Source: Acinetobacter pullicarnis
Lineage (GTDB): Bacteria; Pseudomonadota; Gammaproteobacteria; Pseudomonadales; Moraxellaceae
DNA: 64,000 bases
Direction of reading: 5' to 3'
Assembly: GCF_006352475.1 (NCBI RefSeq)
Contig: NZ_VCMZ01000001.1
Coordinates: 1,550,001-1,614,000 of the forward strand
Positions within the stretch are counted from its first letter, which is position 1; each line of letters begins with the position of its first letter. The notes below the pieces were generated by a model. The model worked only from the letters and a program-made list of their open reading frames with translations. It was not told the DNA's origin and searched no databases. The position numbers and the translations under genes were made by a program. This document shows positions 42,616 through 51,673 of this stretch, in pieces.

Positions 42616-43050
42616 ATGGAATCCATTCAAATTAAAAAAGAATTTAATGCACCTATCGATCAAGTATTTGAATTACTCGCGAAGCATGCAACTTATAATC
42701 TGGTTTTCGCACCAGTGCAATTGCGTCGTATTAAAGATTCAAGCGATCCAGAACGCCCAGATGGCCTAGGTTCGATTCGCCGAGTTGGATTGGGGCCGAT
42801 CAAGTTACTTCAAGAAGAAATTACCCGATTAGACGTTAATCAACGCATTGAATATAAAATCGTAAAGAGCCCCTTAATTAAGCATCATTTGGGGATTATT
42901 GAATTTCAAAAGATCGCTGAAAATCGCACTTTGGTGACTTATACGATTGAATTACAAACACGTTTGCCTTTTGTGGGGAAAATGATCCTTGCACAGCTGA
43001 AACAGGCGATTAAACTAGGCCTTACTAAATTGGCGAAATCCTTCGTCTAA
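42616..43050 (+). CDS. SRPBCC-fold protein (polyketide cyclase/dehydrase-like)
   Basis: The 144-residue protein has the START/Bet v 1-like pattern: N-terminal strand IQIKKEFNAPIDQVFELLAK, a central GLGSIRRVGLGPIKLLQEE, and a long C-terminal helix (LAQLKQAIKLGLTKLAKSF). Such proteins bind hydrophobic ligands; no specific function can be given. The ATG at 42616 is preceded by GGGAAAG, better than the GTG further upstream. It lies 12 bases before cmk. Confidence 0.82.
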   Translation: MESIQIKKEFNAPIDQVFELLAKHATYNLVFAPVQLRRIKDSSDPERPDGLGSIRRVGLGPIKLLQEEITRLDVNQRIEYKIVKSPLIKHHLGIIEFQKIAENRTLVTYTIELQTRLPFVGKMILAQLKQAIKLGLTKLAKSFV

Positions 43051-43062
43051 ACAGGGGATACA

Positions 43063-43755
43063 ATGACAACGCATATTATTACCATTGATGGCCCAAGTGG
43101 TTCTGGCAAAGGAACTTTGGCAGCGAAACTTGCGGTGCATTATCAGTATCACTTGTTGGATTCAGGTGCGTTATATCGATTATTGGGCTTGTCATTGCAG
43201 CAAAAAGGTTTATTGGTCAACATCCAAGATGAAGATGTGCTTAAACAAAGCGTTACAATTGCTACGAATTTAGATATCCAATTTCAAAGCCAAGCAGCAC
43301 AAACAAAAATAGTATTGGAAGGACACGATGTCAGCCAACAAATTCGTACCGAAGAAGTTGGCGCGTTTGCATCAAAAGTTGCGGCAATTCCTGAACTTAG
43401 AGCTGCTTTGTTCCAACGCCAACGTGATTTTGCACAAGCGCCGGGCCTTGTTGCAGATGGTCGAGATATGGCAACAACCATTTTCCCAGAGGCGATTGCC
43501 AAGATTTACTTGACCGCTTCCGCAGAGTCTCGTGCAGAACGCAGAGTAAAACAGTTGCAGGCTATGGGTCTCGATGTTAAAATGAGCGACATTTTGGGTA
43601 ATATCCAAGCTCGTGATCAGCGCGATACGGAAAGAACTGTAGCGCCGCTTAAACCAGCATCTGATGCTTATATCATTGATAGTTCTCAACTCAACATTGA
43701 AGAAGTCTTTAAGCTCATGACTGGTTTTGTTGATGAGCAATTAGCCAAACCTTAA
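43063..43755 (+). CDS. cmk: Cytidylate kinase
   Basis: The 230-residue NMP kinase phosphorylates CMP and dCMP. P-loop [16 protein letters not shown] (about residues 8-23), [29 protein letters not shown] and [18 protein letters not shown] with the CMP-binding Arg/Asp are all standard. AGGGGA precedes the ATG. The order cmk-rpsA-ihfB is conserved in gammaproteobacteria. Confidence 0.97.
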   Translation: MTTHIITIDGPSGSGKGTLAAKLAVHYQYHLLDSGALYRLLGLSLQQKGLLVNIQDEDVLKQSVTIATNLDIQFQSQAAQTKIVLEGHDVSQQIRTEEVGAFASKVAAIPELRAALFQRQRDFAQAPGLVADGRDMATTIFPEAIAKIYLTASAESRAERRVKQLQAMGLDVKMSDILGNIQARDQRDTERTVAPLKPASDAYIIDSSQLNIEEVFKLMTGFVDEQLAKP

Positions 43756-43861
43756 ATATTATCAGCAAATGCATAGCTTGATCAGTCTTATATGGACTAT
43801 GTAAATGCTTAACTGAACCGGCCTTGTCTGATCCAAGACCGCTGACTTTTCTAGGTATATC

Positions 43862-45538
43862 ATGACCGAATCTTTTGCAGCCCTCTTTGAAGAAAGTGAA
43901 TTAAACCTCAACGTTGAAAAGGGTGCAGTCATCCAAGGGATCGTTGTTAGCATCGACTCTGATTGGGTAACCGTAGATACAGGACTAAAATCAGAAGGTG
44001 TTGTTTCACGTTCTGAATTTTTAAATGAACAACGCGAACTTGAAGTTCAAGTTGGCGATACTGTAGACGTTGTTGTTGAAGCACTTGACAACGGTATGGG
44101 TCAAACAGTTCTTTCACGTGAAAAAGCGAAACGTGCTGAAACTTGGACTAAACTTGAAAAAATCTTTGAAGACGGCGAAATCGTTACCGGTATTATTTCT
44201 GGTAAGGTTAAAGGCGGTTTCACTGTTGACATCGGTCCAGTTCGTGCGTTCTTACCAGGTTCTTTGGTAGACACTCGTCCAATCCGTGACACTACACATC
44301 TTGAAGGCAAAGAGCTTGAGTTTAAAGTTATTAAACTTGATGCTAAGCGTAACAACGTTGTTGTTTCACGTCGTGCTGTGATGGAAGCTGAATCTTCTGC
44401 TGACCGTGAAGCACTTCTTTCTCAACTCGAAGAAGGCCAAACAGTTACTGGTACAATCAAGAACCTTACCGATTACGGCGCGTTCGTTGATTTAGGCGGT
44501 ATTGATGGTCTACTTCACATTACAGATATGGCTTGGAAACGTATCAAGCATCCTTCTGAAGTTGTAGAAGTTGGTCAAGAAGTTACTGTTAAAGTTCTTA
44601 AATTTGACAAAGAACGTAACCGTGTTTCACTCGGTCTTAAACAACTTGGCGAAGATCCATGGTTAGCGATCATGAACCGTTATCCTAAAGGTTCTATCGT
44701 TAAAGCACGTGTAACTAACTTAACTGACTACGGTTGCTTCGCAGAAATTGCTGAAGGCGTAGAAGGTCTAGTACACGTTTCAGAAATGGATCACACGAAC
44801 AAAAACATCCACCCATCTAAAGTTGTTCAGATTGGTGATGAAGTTGATGTTATGGTTCTTGAAGTTGATGAAGAACGTCGTCGTATCTCTCTCGGTATCA
44901 AACAAACTCGTGCTAACCCATGGGAAGAGTTTGCTAAAGCGCATGAGAAAGGCGAAAAAGTTTCTGGTACGATCAAATCAATTACTGATTTTGGTATCTT
45001 CATCGGTTTACCAGGTGGTATCGACGGTCTAGTACACTTGTCTGATATTTCTTGGAACGAACAAGGTGAAGAAGCGATCCGTCGCTTCAAGAAAGGCGAT
45101 ACTGTTGAAGCCGTTATCCTTTCTGTAGATGCAGAAGGTAACCGTATCAGCCTCGGTATCAAGCAATTGAACAACGATCCGTTCAATGATTTCTTAGCAA
45201 CAAATGAACGCGGTGCTTTGGTTAAAGGTACTGTGACTGCTGTTGATGCTCGTGGTGCTACTGTTAAATTAGCAGACGAAGTAGAAGCTCAATTGAAAGC
45301 TTCTGAAATCAATCGTGACCGTGTTGAAGATGCAACTAAGTTCTTAGAAGTTGGTCAAGAAGTTGAAGCGAAGATCATTAACGTTGATCGTAAATCTCGC
45401 GCAATCAACTTGTCGATCAAAGCGAAAGACGAAGCTGAAGAGAAAGAAGCAGTTGCTAATTTGCGTCAAACTACGACAACTCAAGAAAATGGTCCTAAGA
45501 CTATTGGTGACTTGATCAAAGCGCAAATGGGTAACTAA
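43862..45538 (+). CDS. rpsA: 30S ribosomal protein S1
   Basis: The 558-residue RNA-binding protein holds mRNA on the 30S subunit. Six S1 repeats are seen, e.g. [99 protein letters not shown] and [15 protein letters not shown]. Length matches E. coli (557). Codon use is strongly biased, as expected for a highly expressed gene. E. coli S1 represses its own translation through its leader; the 106-base leader here was not resolved. A very strong terminator follows. Confidence 0.98.
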   Translation: MTESFAALFEESELNLNVEKGAVIQGIVVSIDSDWVTVDTGLKSEGVVSRSEFLNEQRELEVQVGDTVDVVVEALDNGMGQTVLSREKAKRAETWTKLEKIFEDGEIVTGIISGKVKGGFTVDIGPVRAFLPGSLVDTRPIRDTTHLEGKELEFKVIKLDAKRNNVVVSRRAVMEAESSADREALLSQLEEGQTVTGTIKNLTDYGAFVDLGGIDGLLHITDMAWKRIKHPSEVVEVGQEVTVKVLKFDKERNRVSLGLKQLGEDPWLAIMNRYPKGSIVKARVTNLTDYGCFAEIAEGVEGLVHVSEMDHTNKNIHPSKVVQIGDEVDVMVLEVDEERRRISLGIKQTRANPWEEFAKAHEKGEKVSGTIKSITDFGIFIGLPGGIDGLVHLSDISWNEQGEEAIRRFKKGDTVEAVILSVDAEGNRISLGIKQLNNDPFNDFLATNERGALVKGTVTAVDARGATVKLADEVEAQLKASEINRDRVEDATKFLEVGQEVEAKIINVDRKSRAINLSIKAKDEAEEKEAVANLRQTTTTQENGPKTIGDLIKAQMGN

Positions 45539-45600
45539 GTTGATGTAAGAGAAGTATTGTTAAATGTAATTAAATAATACTTTTTATACGAATACTGTTA

Positions 45601-45637
45601 AAGGTAGCGTGGTATTTAAACACCACGCTACCTTTTT
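45601..45637 (+). terminator. Rho-independent terminator of rpsA
   Basis: A perfect 13-bp stem AAGGTAGCGTGGT/ACCACGCTACCTT with an 8-base loop, followed by TTTTTG. Confidence 0.95.
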
Positions 45638-45700
45638 GTATTTAAACAGGTTATTATTTATTTTATTGCTCAAGCAGTATGATAATTAGAGAGGTCGTAG

Positions 45701-46006
45701 ATGACTACTGAAGCATTAAATAAGTCTGATTTAATAGAAAGAATCGCTATCAAAAACCCACATTTAGCAGAGCCTTTGGTTGAAGAAGCTGTTAAAATCA
45801 TGATTGATCAAATGATTGCATCACTTTCAGCTGATGATCGAATTGAAATTCGTGGATTTGGTAGTTTCGCACTGCATCACCGTGATCCTCGTGTTGGGCG
45901 TAATCCTAAAACAGGTAAGTCGGTTGAAGTTTCAGCGAAATCAGTTCCACATTTTAAACCAGGTAAAGCATTGCGTGATGCGGTTAATGAGTCTGCTAAC
46001 TTATAA
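45701..46006 (+). CDS. ihfB: Integration host factor subunit beta
   Basis: The 101-residue DNA-bending protein pairs with Ihf[34 protein letters not shown] and the DNA-intercalating arm [20 protein letters not shown] identify the beta subunit. AGAGAGG precedes the ATG. It follows rpsA after its terminator, so it has its own promoter, and precedes lapA by 22 bases. Confidence 0.96.
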   Translation: MTTEALNKSDLIERIAIKNPHLAEPLVEEAVKIMIDQMIASLSADDRIEIRGFGSFALHHRDPRVGRNPKTGKSVEVSAKSVPHFKPGKALRDAVNESANL

Positions 46007-46028
46007 AACTTAATAACAAGAGGTGCGT

Positions 46029-46391
46029 ATGCGTTATATTCTGGTTTTTTTACTTATTGTGATATTTGGCTATGCTTTAGCGCTTGTTTTGCAAAATGGT
46101 ACTGAGCTTCCGGTCGATTTGTTATTTGCTCAGATCCCAGCAATGCGTTTAGGCTTATTACTCTTATTAACCTTGGCTATTGGCATTGTGCTTGGTCTGT
46201 TAATTGGAGTGCAAATTTTCAGAGTATTCCAAAATAGCTGGGAAATTAAACGTCTTCGCAAAGATATTGATTATTTACGCAAAGAACAAATCCACACTGC
46301 ACAACTTGCGGCGGCGGAAGCTGCGGCAAATATAAAACATGAAAAAACTGTTTTAGATATTCACCCAGAGGATAAAACCTCACTCACTTAA
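46029..46391 (+). CDS. lapA: LapA-domain membrane protein (DUF1049)
   Basis: The 120-residue protein has two membrane helices (MRYILVFLLIVIFGYALALV and the region MRLGLLLLLTLAIGIVLGLL), then a cytoplasmic coiled coil (WEIKRLRKDIDYLRKEQIH). This is the plan of E. coli LapA (YciS), which sits with LapB (YciM) in LPS-synthesis control. ATG 46029 is preceded by AAGAGG; an earlier in-frame GTG overlaps that site. LapB does not follow here, unlike in enterics and pseudomonads. Confidence 0.88.
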   Translation: MRYILVFLLIVIFGYALALVLQNGTELPVDLLFAQIPAMRLGLLLLLTLAIGIVLGLLIGVQIFRVFQNSWEIKRLRKDIDYLRKEQIHTAQLAAAEAAANIKHEKTVLDIHPEDKTSLT

Positions 46392-46424
46392 TTATTATAT
46401 TGATTAAGTCTTTTGGTGATCAAC

Positions 46425-46464
46425 GCTCTTTACTGTGTATTCAGTGAGGAGCTTTTGATTTTTT
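46425..46464 (+). terminator. Possible terminator after lapA
   Basis: GCTCTTTACTG and CAGTGAGGAGC form an imperfect stem (46425-46435, 46442-46452) followed by TTTTGATTTTTT. The internal mismatches keep confidence low. Confidence 0.45.
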
Positions 46465-46542
46465 GGGGACTGAGTTTTGAGTTTGATTTAGTTTGAATGA
46501 TTCCATTTATGGCTAAAGCTGTCAGTACTGCGTTGAGAATTC

Positions 46543-47057
46543 ATGGAAATACGAATTGAAAATAGTCGCCTAAAATACAGTGCACAAAAAATGATGAAGT
46601 TTTTATTTTAAATAATCAGTATTTAACCTGTATCCATGCAGAATCAAGCGAATATAAGGGCTATGCTTTAAATCCACTCCATTATAAGAAAACATTTCAA
46701 TTTGTGCAGATTCAAAGTATTGGATTCAAGGGGCAGCATATTTTGATTGCGGTGACAGATGGATTGATCGTTCCTAGAGAATTAACCAGAGATGATGTTT
46801 TAAAGATTCGTAATTTTGTCGAGCAAAACCATCCACATTTAATCAATGATCAGAATATGCAACCTTATATTCAGGACCGTAATCATTGGGATCTGATTAA
46901 GTTACTTGCTGGTGGTATTTTTATTTTAGCTGCTACAGTCATTTATTTCTTAGCAGACAATGGACGAGACCGCTTTAAAACCGTGCTGTGTATCGTGGTT
47001 ATGTTGGGGATGCTGTTGTTGTGTCTGGGCTACATCCGTTATAAAAAAAGCAAATAG
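46543..47057 (+). pseudogene. Frameshifted two-helix membrane protein gene
   Basis: An ATG at 46543 after TTGAGA opens EIRIENSRLKYSAQK, then hits a stop at 46609 in that frame. Directly at an A6 run (46586-46591) the -1 frame continues as NDEVFILNNQYLTCIHAESS and stays open to 47057. The downstream part has two membrane helices (IKLLAGGIFILAATVIYFLA and VLCIVVMLGMLLLCLGYI) and a basic tail. One extra A would give a single 171-residue protein. The downstream frame alone has only a GTG start (46704) without a ribosome site. It may be a true frameshift, a sequencing error in the run, or slippage. No family is recognised. Confidence 0.7.
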
Positions 47058-47089
47058 GCGAAATTTTCAACTTTAACGGTATTGATGGT

Positions 47090-47119
47090 TTTACAGTACG
47101 CGACAAAGCCCTTTATAAT
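47090..47119 (+). promoter_or_regulatory. Promoter of pyrF
   Basis: TTTACA (47090-47095) and perfect TATAAT (47114-47119) are 18 bases apart, 36 bases before the pyrF start codon. The leader would be about 30 bases. Confidence 0.6.
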
Positions 47120-47155
47120 GCATCTACTTTTTTTGTGTGATGGATGTAAAGACTC

Positions 47156-47836
47156 TTGAGTATCATTGTTGCCCTAGATGTACAAAGCCAATATGACGCT
47201 TTAACCATTGCAGATCAATTAGATCCATCACTATGCCGCGTTAAATTAGGCAAAGAAATTTTTACCCATGTTGGTCCTTCCGTTGTCAAAGCATTACAGC
47301 AGAAAGGTTTTGATGTATTTCTAGACCTAAAGTTCCACGATATTCCAAATACGACCGCACAAGCGGTTTGTGCTGCTGCAGATTTGGGGGTGTGGATGGT
47401 CAATGTACATGCCTCTGGTGGCCGTAAAATGATGGAAACCTGCGTGGAGCGCCTGAAAGCTGGCAATTACAAGACCCAACTGATTGCAGTAACGGTCTTA
47501 ACCTCAATGGGGCGTGAAGATTTACGTGATATCGGCTTAGATATCGAGCCTTCTGAACAGGTTCGCCGCCTAGCCAAGCTCACCAAAGAATCGGGTTTAG
47601 ATGGTGTGGTTTGTTCAGCACAAGAAGCCAAAATGCTACGTCAGGATTTGGGTCAGGATTTTTCTTTAGTCACACCGGGTATTCGTCCAGCTGGATCGAA
47701 TGCGGATGATCAAAAACGCATTGTGACCCCACAGCAAGCCATGCTAGATGGTTCAACCCATTTGGTGATTGGTCGTCCAATTACCCAGTCAAAAAACCCA
47801 AGCCAGACGCTCAAAGATATTTTAGCCACGCTATAG
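47156..47836 (+). CDS. pyrF: Orotidine-5'-phosphate decarboxylase
   Basis: The 226-residue TIM-barrel enzyme makes UMP, the last step of de novo pyrimidine synthesis. The catalytic Lys-Asp cluster is in [15 protein letters not shown] (about residues 57-71). [17 protein letters not shown] and [13 protein letters not shown] bind the phosphate. The start is TTG; no ATG is available before conserved [14 protein letters not shown] consensus-like promoter and a terminator flank it, so it is expressed alone. Confidence 0.96.
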   Translation: MSIIVALDVQSQYDALTIADQLDPSLCRVKLGKEIFTHVGPSVVKALQQKGFDVFLDLKFHDIPNTTAQAVCAAADLGVWMVNVHASGGRKMMETCVERLKAGNYKTQLIAVTVLTSMGREDLRDIGLDIEPSEQVRRLAKLTKESGLDGVVCSAQEAKMLRQDLGQDFSLVTPGIRPAGSNADDQKRIVTPQQAMLDGSTHLVIGRPITQSKNPSQTLKDILATL

Positions 47837-47858
47837 ACTTTGACCTTAGCAAAATGTA

Positions 47859-47891
47859 AAAAACCAGTCTGTTGATCGACTGGTTTTTTTT
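47859..47891 (+). terminator. Rho-independent terminator after pyrF
   Basis: Stem AAACCAGTC/GACTGGTTT with an 8-base loop and a T8 tail; the A tract on the left allows use by the convergent lysO gene as well. Confidence 0.88.
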
Positions 47892-47937
47892 ATGGGTATT
47901 ACACGGAAGTGGTGAGTTGCTGCGCTAAGCTTGTATT

Positions 47938-48846
47938 TTAAAGCGCTGCGAGGATGCTGACGGCAATTGGGGCCAATATTGAAAGTACAAAGCCACTGAC
48001 CATGGCATGCGGTATAAAGTCATTGCCACAGGCCTGTTTGACCATCGGTAAAGTGACATCCATCGCAGTTGCACCCGCAGATGAAATAGCAGAACGTGGA
48101 TAACGCCAGCCAATCATATACATAAACAAAATCGCAAAAATTTCTCTAAATAAATCATTCATCAAGGCAATACTGCCGAGTTGTGCATTTTTAAGTTCGG
48201 TCACCACAATACCGGTCATCGAATAGAAACCATAGCCTTGTGACAGCATAATCAGGTCTTTTAACAGGACGTGTTTGATGATGAGTGCGCTGGCCAAAGC
48301 CCCCAATAATGAACCAATAATACAGGCAACTGGAACCAATAAAATCTTCCAATTTAACCAAGAACGATCAAGCGGAGTATAGGCCAGGTCAAGTCCGATC
48401 AGGAACATAAAGAGCAAAAGCAGTTGCCAAGTACCAATATGAAGATTGATATTAAAATGACTAAACAGCTGTGCTAGCACATAACCTATGAGTAGCGCGA
48501 CAAAGGCATAACTGATATTGAGTAATGACTTAAACATGAGTGCAGATGAAATTTTACCTTGCATTGGCTGATAGCCAATCAGTTTAAAAAGCAGATAGCA
48601 ACAGAAAAAAGCCCCAAGCGATGTACTGAATGACAGAATGAGTGCAGTAGATAAAATTTGATTTGGATTTTTCAGTGCTTGCAAAGTTTGTGCAAATTCC
48701 ATCGAAATTGCAATCAGCAGAATATAAGTAAAGTACGGTAAAATCTTAAAACCAAATCGCTCAATGGGCGTCGGGATTTTTTTAGCGAGAACAAAACCGA
48801 GGAATAAACAGAATAAAAGTTGGAAAATTAACCAAAGCGATTGCAT
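47938..48846 (-). CDS. lysO: LysO-family transporter (YbjE, lysine exporter type)
   Basis: The 302-residue inner-membrane protein has about eight to ten helices. The C-terminal half matches E. coli YbjE/LysO closely in pattern: LSQGYGFYSMTGIVVTE, LGSIALMNDLFREIFAI, SSAGATAMDVTLPMVKQACG and HAMVSGFVLSILAPI. LysO exports L-lysine and toxic analogues such as thialysine. The N-terminal half is more divergent, so another substrate is possible. It converges on pyrF and stands 48 bases after the monooxygenase gene. Confidence 0.85.
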   Translation of the reverse strand: MQSLWLIFQLLFCLFLGFVLAKKIPTPIERFGFKILPYFTYILLIAISMEFAQTLQALKNPNQILSTALILSFSTSLGAFFCCYLLFKLIGYQPMQGKISSALMFKSLLNISYAFVALLIGYVLAQLFSHFNINLHIGTWQLLLLFMFLIGLDLAYTPLDRSWLNWKILLVPVACIIGSLLGALASALIIKHVLLKDLIMLSQGYGFYSMTGIVVTELKNAQLGSIALMNDLFREIFAILFMYMIGWRYPRSAISSAGATAMDVTLPMVKQACGNDFIPHAMVSGFVLSILAPIAVSILAAL

Positions 48847-48894
48847 AACTTATAATCAGCAGAAAACTGCTGCTGATTATAAGCCAAGAAGTAC

Positions 48895-50409
48895 TTAGGC
48901 TGCGCTATTTTGTGCAGTTAGGAGGCCGAGTAAGTGATAGTTTTTGGGATTTAAATGCTGTGTTGCACGCCAGTATTTCCAGGTATAGCTAGGCCACAGT
49001 GCAAAATTCTTCCCATCCTGTTGTTGATACCAACTGACACAGCCAGACTGCCAAACGGTATGTTGAAATTGTTTTTGCAGACGCTGATTAAATTGGTTTT
49101 GTGTTTCATCGCGCACCACCACCGCTTGCGCGGCATTTTTATCGACCATTTCAATCAGTTGTAAAATATAATCGACTTGCGCTTCAATCATAAAAATCAC
49201 GGAGTTGTGACCAAGCAGGGTGTTGGGGCCAAGCAATTGAAATAAATTGGGAAATTGTTTGGTCATAATGCCATAAAAGCTTTCTGAGCCAGCTTTCCAC
49301 GCCTGTTTCAGTTCTAGGCCGCCAAGGCCAAAGCATTCAAAGGATTTGAGGTAAATCCGTGGATCGGTGATAAAGCCTGTGCCATAGATGAGGCAATCCA
49401 TTGGGCGGGATATTCCATCTGCGGTGACAATACTGTCTTCGGTGACTTCTTGAATAGCCTCACAAATTAATTCAACATTGCCACGATTAAAAGTGGGGTA
49501 GTACTGGTTGGAAATTAAGATCCGTTTACAACCCAATACATAGTCAGGGGTTAGCTTTTTTGCAATGTTCTGATCCTTGACTTGATAGCGAATAAACATT
49601 TCTGCCAATTTTTGCCCATATTTCATCAGTTTTGGTTGGACAATGGGCACAACACGGACTTCATTCGACCAGTAGAGACGTGCCCGATGAAACTTGCGAA
49701 ACCAGTCGAGATGCTTAAATAAATACTGCTCTAATCGACTATAGCTTCGCTCATCTCGTGGGATTACCCATGCCGCAGTTCTTTGAAATACATAGAGTTG
49801 TTGGGCTTGTTTCGCAATTTCTGGAATGTATTGAATGGCGCTTCCACCGGTTCCAATTGAAGCGATGGTTTTATCATCAAGGTTGTAGTCATGCTTCCAT
49901 TGTGAGGAGTGGAAGACTTGGCCTTTAAATTTTTCAATGCCTTTGATTTTTGGGATTTGTGGCACATGCAAAGGCCCCGATGCAAAAATAACGTACTGAC
50001 TTTCAATACATTCCCCATTTTTGAGTAATAGACTCCAGCGAAAGCGCTGTTCATCATAGTGGGCACTGCAAACTTCTTTATTGAATTGAATGTACTGTTT
50101 TAACTGATATCGTTCGACTAAATCTTGTATATAATCAAATATTTCAGATGCCTCCGCATAGCGTTTACTCCAGTCGGGTTTTGCTGCAAAGGACAGAGAA
50201 TAGAGATGTGACTGTACATCACAGGCTGCACCTGGATACTGATTTTCACGCCAAGTCCCCCCAACAGCATTGGCTTTTTCTAAGATAATAAAATCATTGA
50301 ATTGGGATTGTTGAAGGCGAATCGCCATACTGAGGCCGCCAAAGCCTGCACCGATGATGACAATTCGGGTTTTTGTCAAGTTTTGCGATTGAGATATGCG
50401 CTGAGTCAT
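48895..50409 (-). CDS. Flavin-containing monooxygenase, Baeyer-Villiger type
   Basis: The 504-residue FAD/NADPH enzyme has the FAD loop VIIGAGFGGLSMAIRLQ (about residues 17-33), the Baeyer-Villiger fingerprint FKGQVFHSSQWKHD (about residue 157, FxGxxxHxxxW) and the NADPH loop IASIGTGGSAIQYIPEIA. Such enzymes insert oxygen into ketones or hydroxylate alkanes or siderophore precursors. No partner esterase or dehydrogenase gene is adjacent, so the substrate is open. It diverges from an AraC-type regulator gene across 152 bases, suggesting inducible control. Confidence 0.9.
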   Translation of the reverse strand: MTQRISQSQNLTKTRIVIIGAGFGGLSMAIRLQQSQFNDFIILEKANAVGGTWRENQYPGAACDVQSHLYSLSFAAKPDWSKRYAEASEIFDYIQDLVERYQLKQYIQFNKEVCSAHYDEQRFRWSLLLKNGECIESQYVIFASGPLHVPQIPKIKGIEKFKGQVFHSSQWKHDYNLDDKTIASIGTGGSAIQYIPEIAKQAQQLYVFQRTAAWVIPRDERSYSRLEQYLFKHLDWFRKFHRARLYWSNEVRVVPIVQPKLMKYGQKLAEMFIRYQVKDQNIAKKLTPDYVLGCKRILISNQYYPTFNRGNVELICEAIQEVTEDSIVTADGISRPMDCLIYGTGFITDPRIYLKSFECFGLGGLELKQAWKAGSESFYGIMTKQFPNLFQLLGPNTLLGHNSVIFMIEAQVDYILQLIEMVDKNAAQAVVVRDETQNQFNQRLQKQFQHTVWQSGCVSWYQQQDGKNFALWPSYTWKYWRATQHLNPKNYHLLGLLTAQNSAA

Positions 50410-50561
50410 GTTTTATTATCCTTCTATTTATTTTAATGTGTTTAAGCATAAGTGGTTTATAAATCAATGGATATGATCAATGCAACGCATTATTGGATGA
50501 GTTCGGCAAATCGGAAAATGAATGATCGGGCAGTAGGCTTTGTATTCAGATTGATGATTTA
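50410..50561. promoter_or_regulatory. Divergent control region, monooxygenase / AraC regulator
   Basis: This AT-rich 152-base gap must hold promoters for both genes. I see no clear operator repeat; GATATGATCAATGC near 50469 is a partial palindrome only. Confidence 0.4.
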
Positions 50562-51572
50562 ATGATGAAGCGTTCTATTCTTAGTTTAATCTATTTAATC
50601 AAAGGGATGCGTCAAGCAGGTATTGAGGTTGACGCACGTTTAGCCCGTATTGGTATTTCAGTCGATGCACTGGATCCGAGTGCAATTTTGCATTCGAGTA
50701 TTGAATGGAATATTCAAAATATTATTGCACAGCGCGTTGCACCTGAACTTGGGTTGCAGGTCGGACAACATTATACCTTGGCGGGCTATGGCCCTTTATT
50801 GATGCTGCTGCTCAATTGTGATCGTGTTGAAGAGGCTCTGCATCAGGTGGTTAAGTTTCAGCAATTAACCCATTTATATGGCAGTTTATGGCTTGAAACA
50901 ACGGCTTCAAGTATGCAATTGAATTATCAAGCCATAGATCAATTTACTGAAATTGGGCGATTCCGTGCACAATGTGAAATTGCAGCCACCTTTAAATTTA
51001 TACAAGATATTTATAAAATGATGAATTTGGCTATCCCCGTGATTCAGGTCAGTTTGCCATTTCCTCAGCCAGAACATATGCTACAACTTGAACAATACCA
51101 AGATTATTATGGACATGATGTTCAGTTTGATGCAGCAAGTGCTCAATTTTCGATAGATCGTCGGGCCTTGAGTTTTCATATTCCATCCGCAGATGCAAGT
51201 ACTTGCAGACTGTATGAGCGAAAATGTATTGCAGAAATCGCACGATTAACCGGTCTTGCTCAGCCAGAAACTTTGGTTGATCACATTCGAGATTTTTTAG
51301 ATTTACAAGTTGGCATTTTGCCAAGTATGGTGCAAACCGCACAGGCATTGAACTTACCTGAACGAACTTTGCGCCATCAATTGCGTCAATTGCAAACCAG
51401 CTATAAGCAGATACGTGAACAGTTGATACAGCGTAAAGCCTTGGTTTTGATTCGCGAAGGATCATATCCGATGGCTGAAATTGCGGTAAGACTGGGGTAT
51501 TCCGAAACTGCGGCATTTAACCATGCCTTTAAACGTTGGTTTGGGGCAAGCCCGAGTCAGTATCGGGAATAG
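50562..51572 (+). CDS. AraC-family transcriptional regulator
   Basis: The 336-residue regulator has an N-terminal ligand domain of the arabinose-binding-like type used by OruR/ArgR-like AraC proteins (GIEVDARLARIGISVDAL, APELGLQVGQHYTLAGYGPL). A C-terminal pair of helix-turn-helix units follows, LPSMVQTAQALNLPERTLRH and SYPMAEIAVRLGYSETAAFN, ending in HAFKRWFGASPSQYRE. Its placement opposite the monooxygenase gene suggests it activates that gene when the substrate is present; this is inference. Confidence 0.9.
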   Translation: MMKRSILSLIYLIKGMRQAGIEVDARLARIGISVDALDPSAILHSSIEWNIQNIIAQRVAPELGLQVGQHYTLAGYGPLLMLLLNCDRVEEALHQVVKFQQLTHLYGSLWLETTASSMQLNYQAIDQFTEIGRFRAQCEIAATFKFIQDIYKMMNLAIPVIQVSLPFPQPEHMLQLEQYQDYYGHDVQFDAASAQFSIDRRALSFHIPSADASTCRLYERKCIAEIARLTGLAQPETLVDHIRDFLDLQVGILPSMVQTAQALNLPERTLRHQLRQLQTSYKQIREQLIQRKALVLIREGSYPMAEIAVRLGYSETAAFNHAFKRWFGASPSQYRE

Positions 51573-51673
51573 CCTAAGCTCAATCGGCTGTCCGCAGCCT
51601 ATATGTTAAAGTTCCATCAATCCGGCGAATATTTCGCTATACTTCCACTAGCCTATAAAAGTACAGCAACGCT

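Noticed and set aside
44110..44125. parS-like sequence TCTTTCACGTGAAAAA near CACGTG
   Set aside because: It has two mismatches to the 16-bp palindrome, lies inside rpsA and encodes conserved S1 residues; similar GTTTCACGT strings recur in rpsA from codon bias (Val-Ser-Arg).
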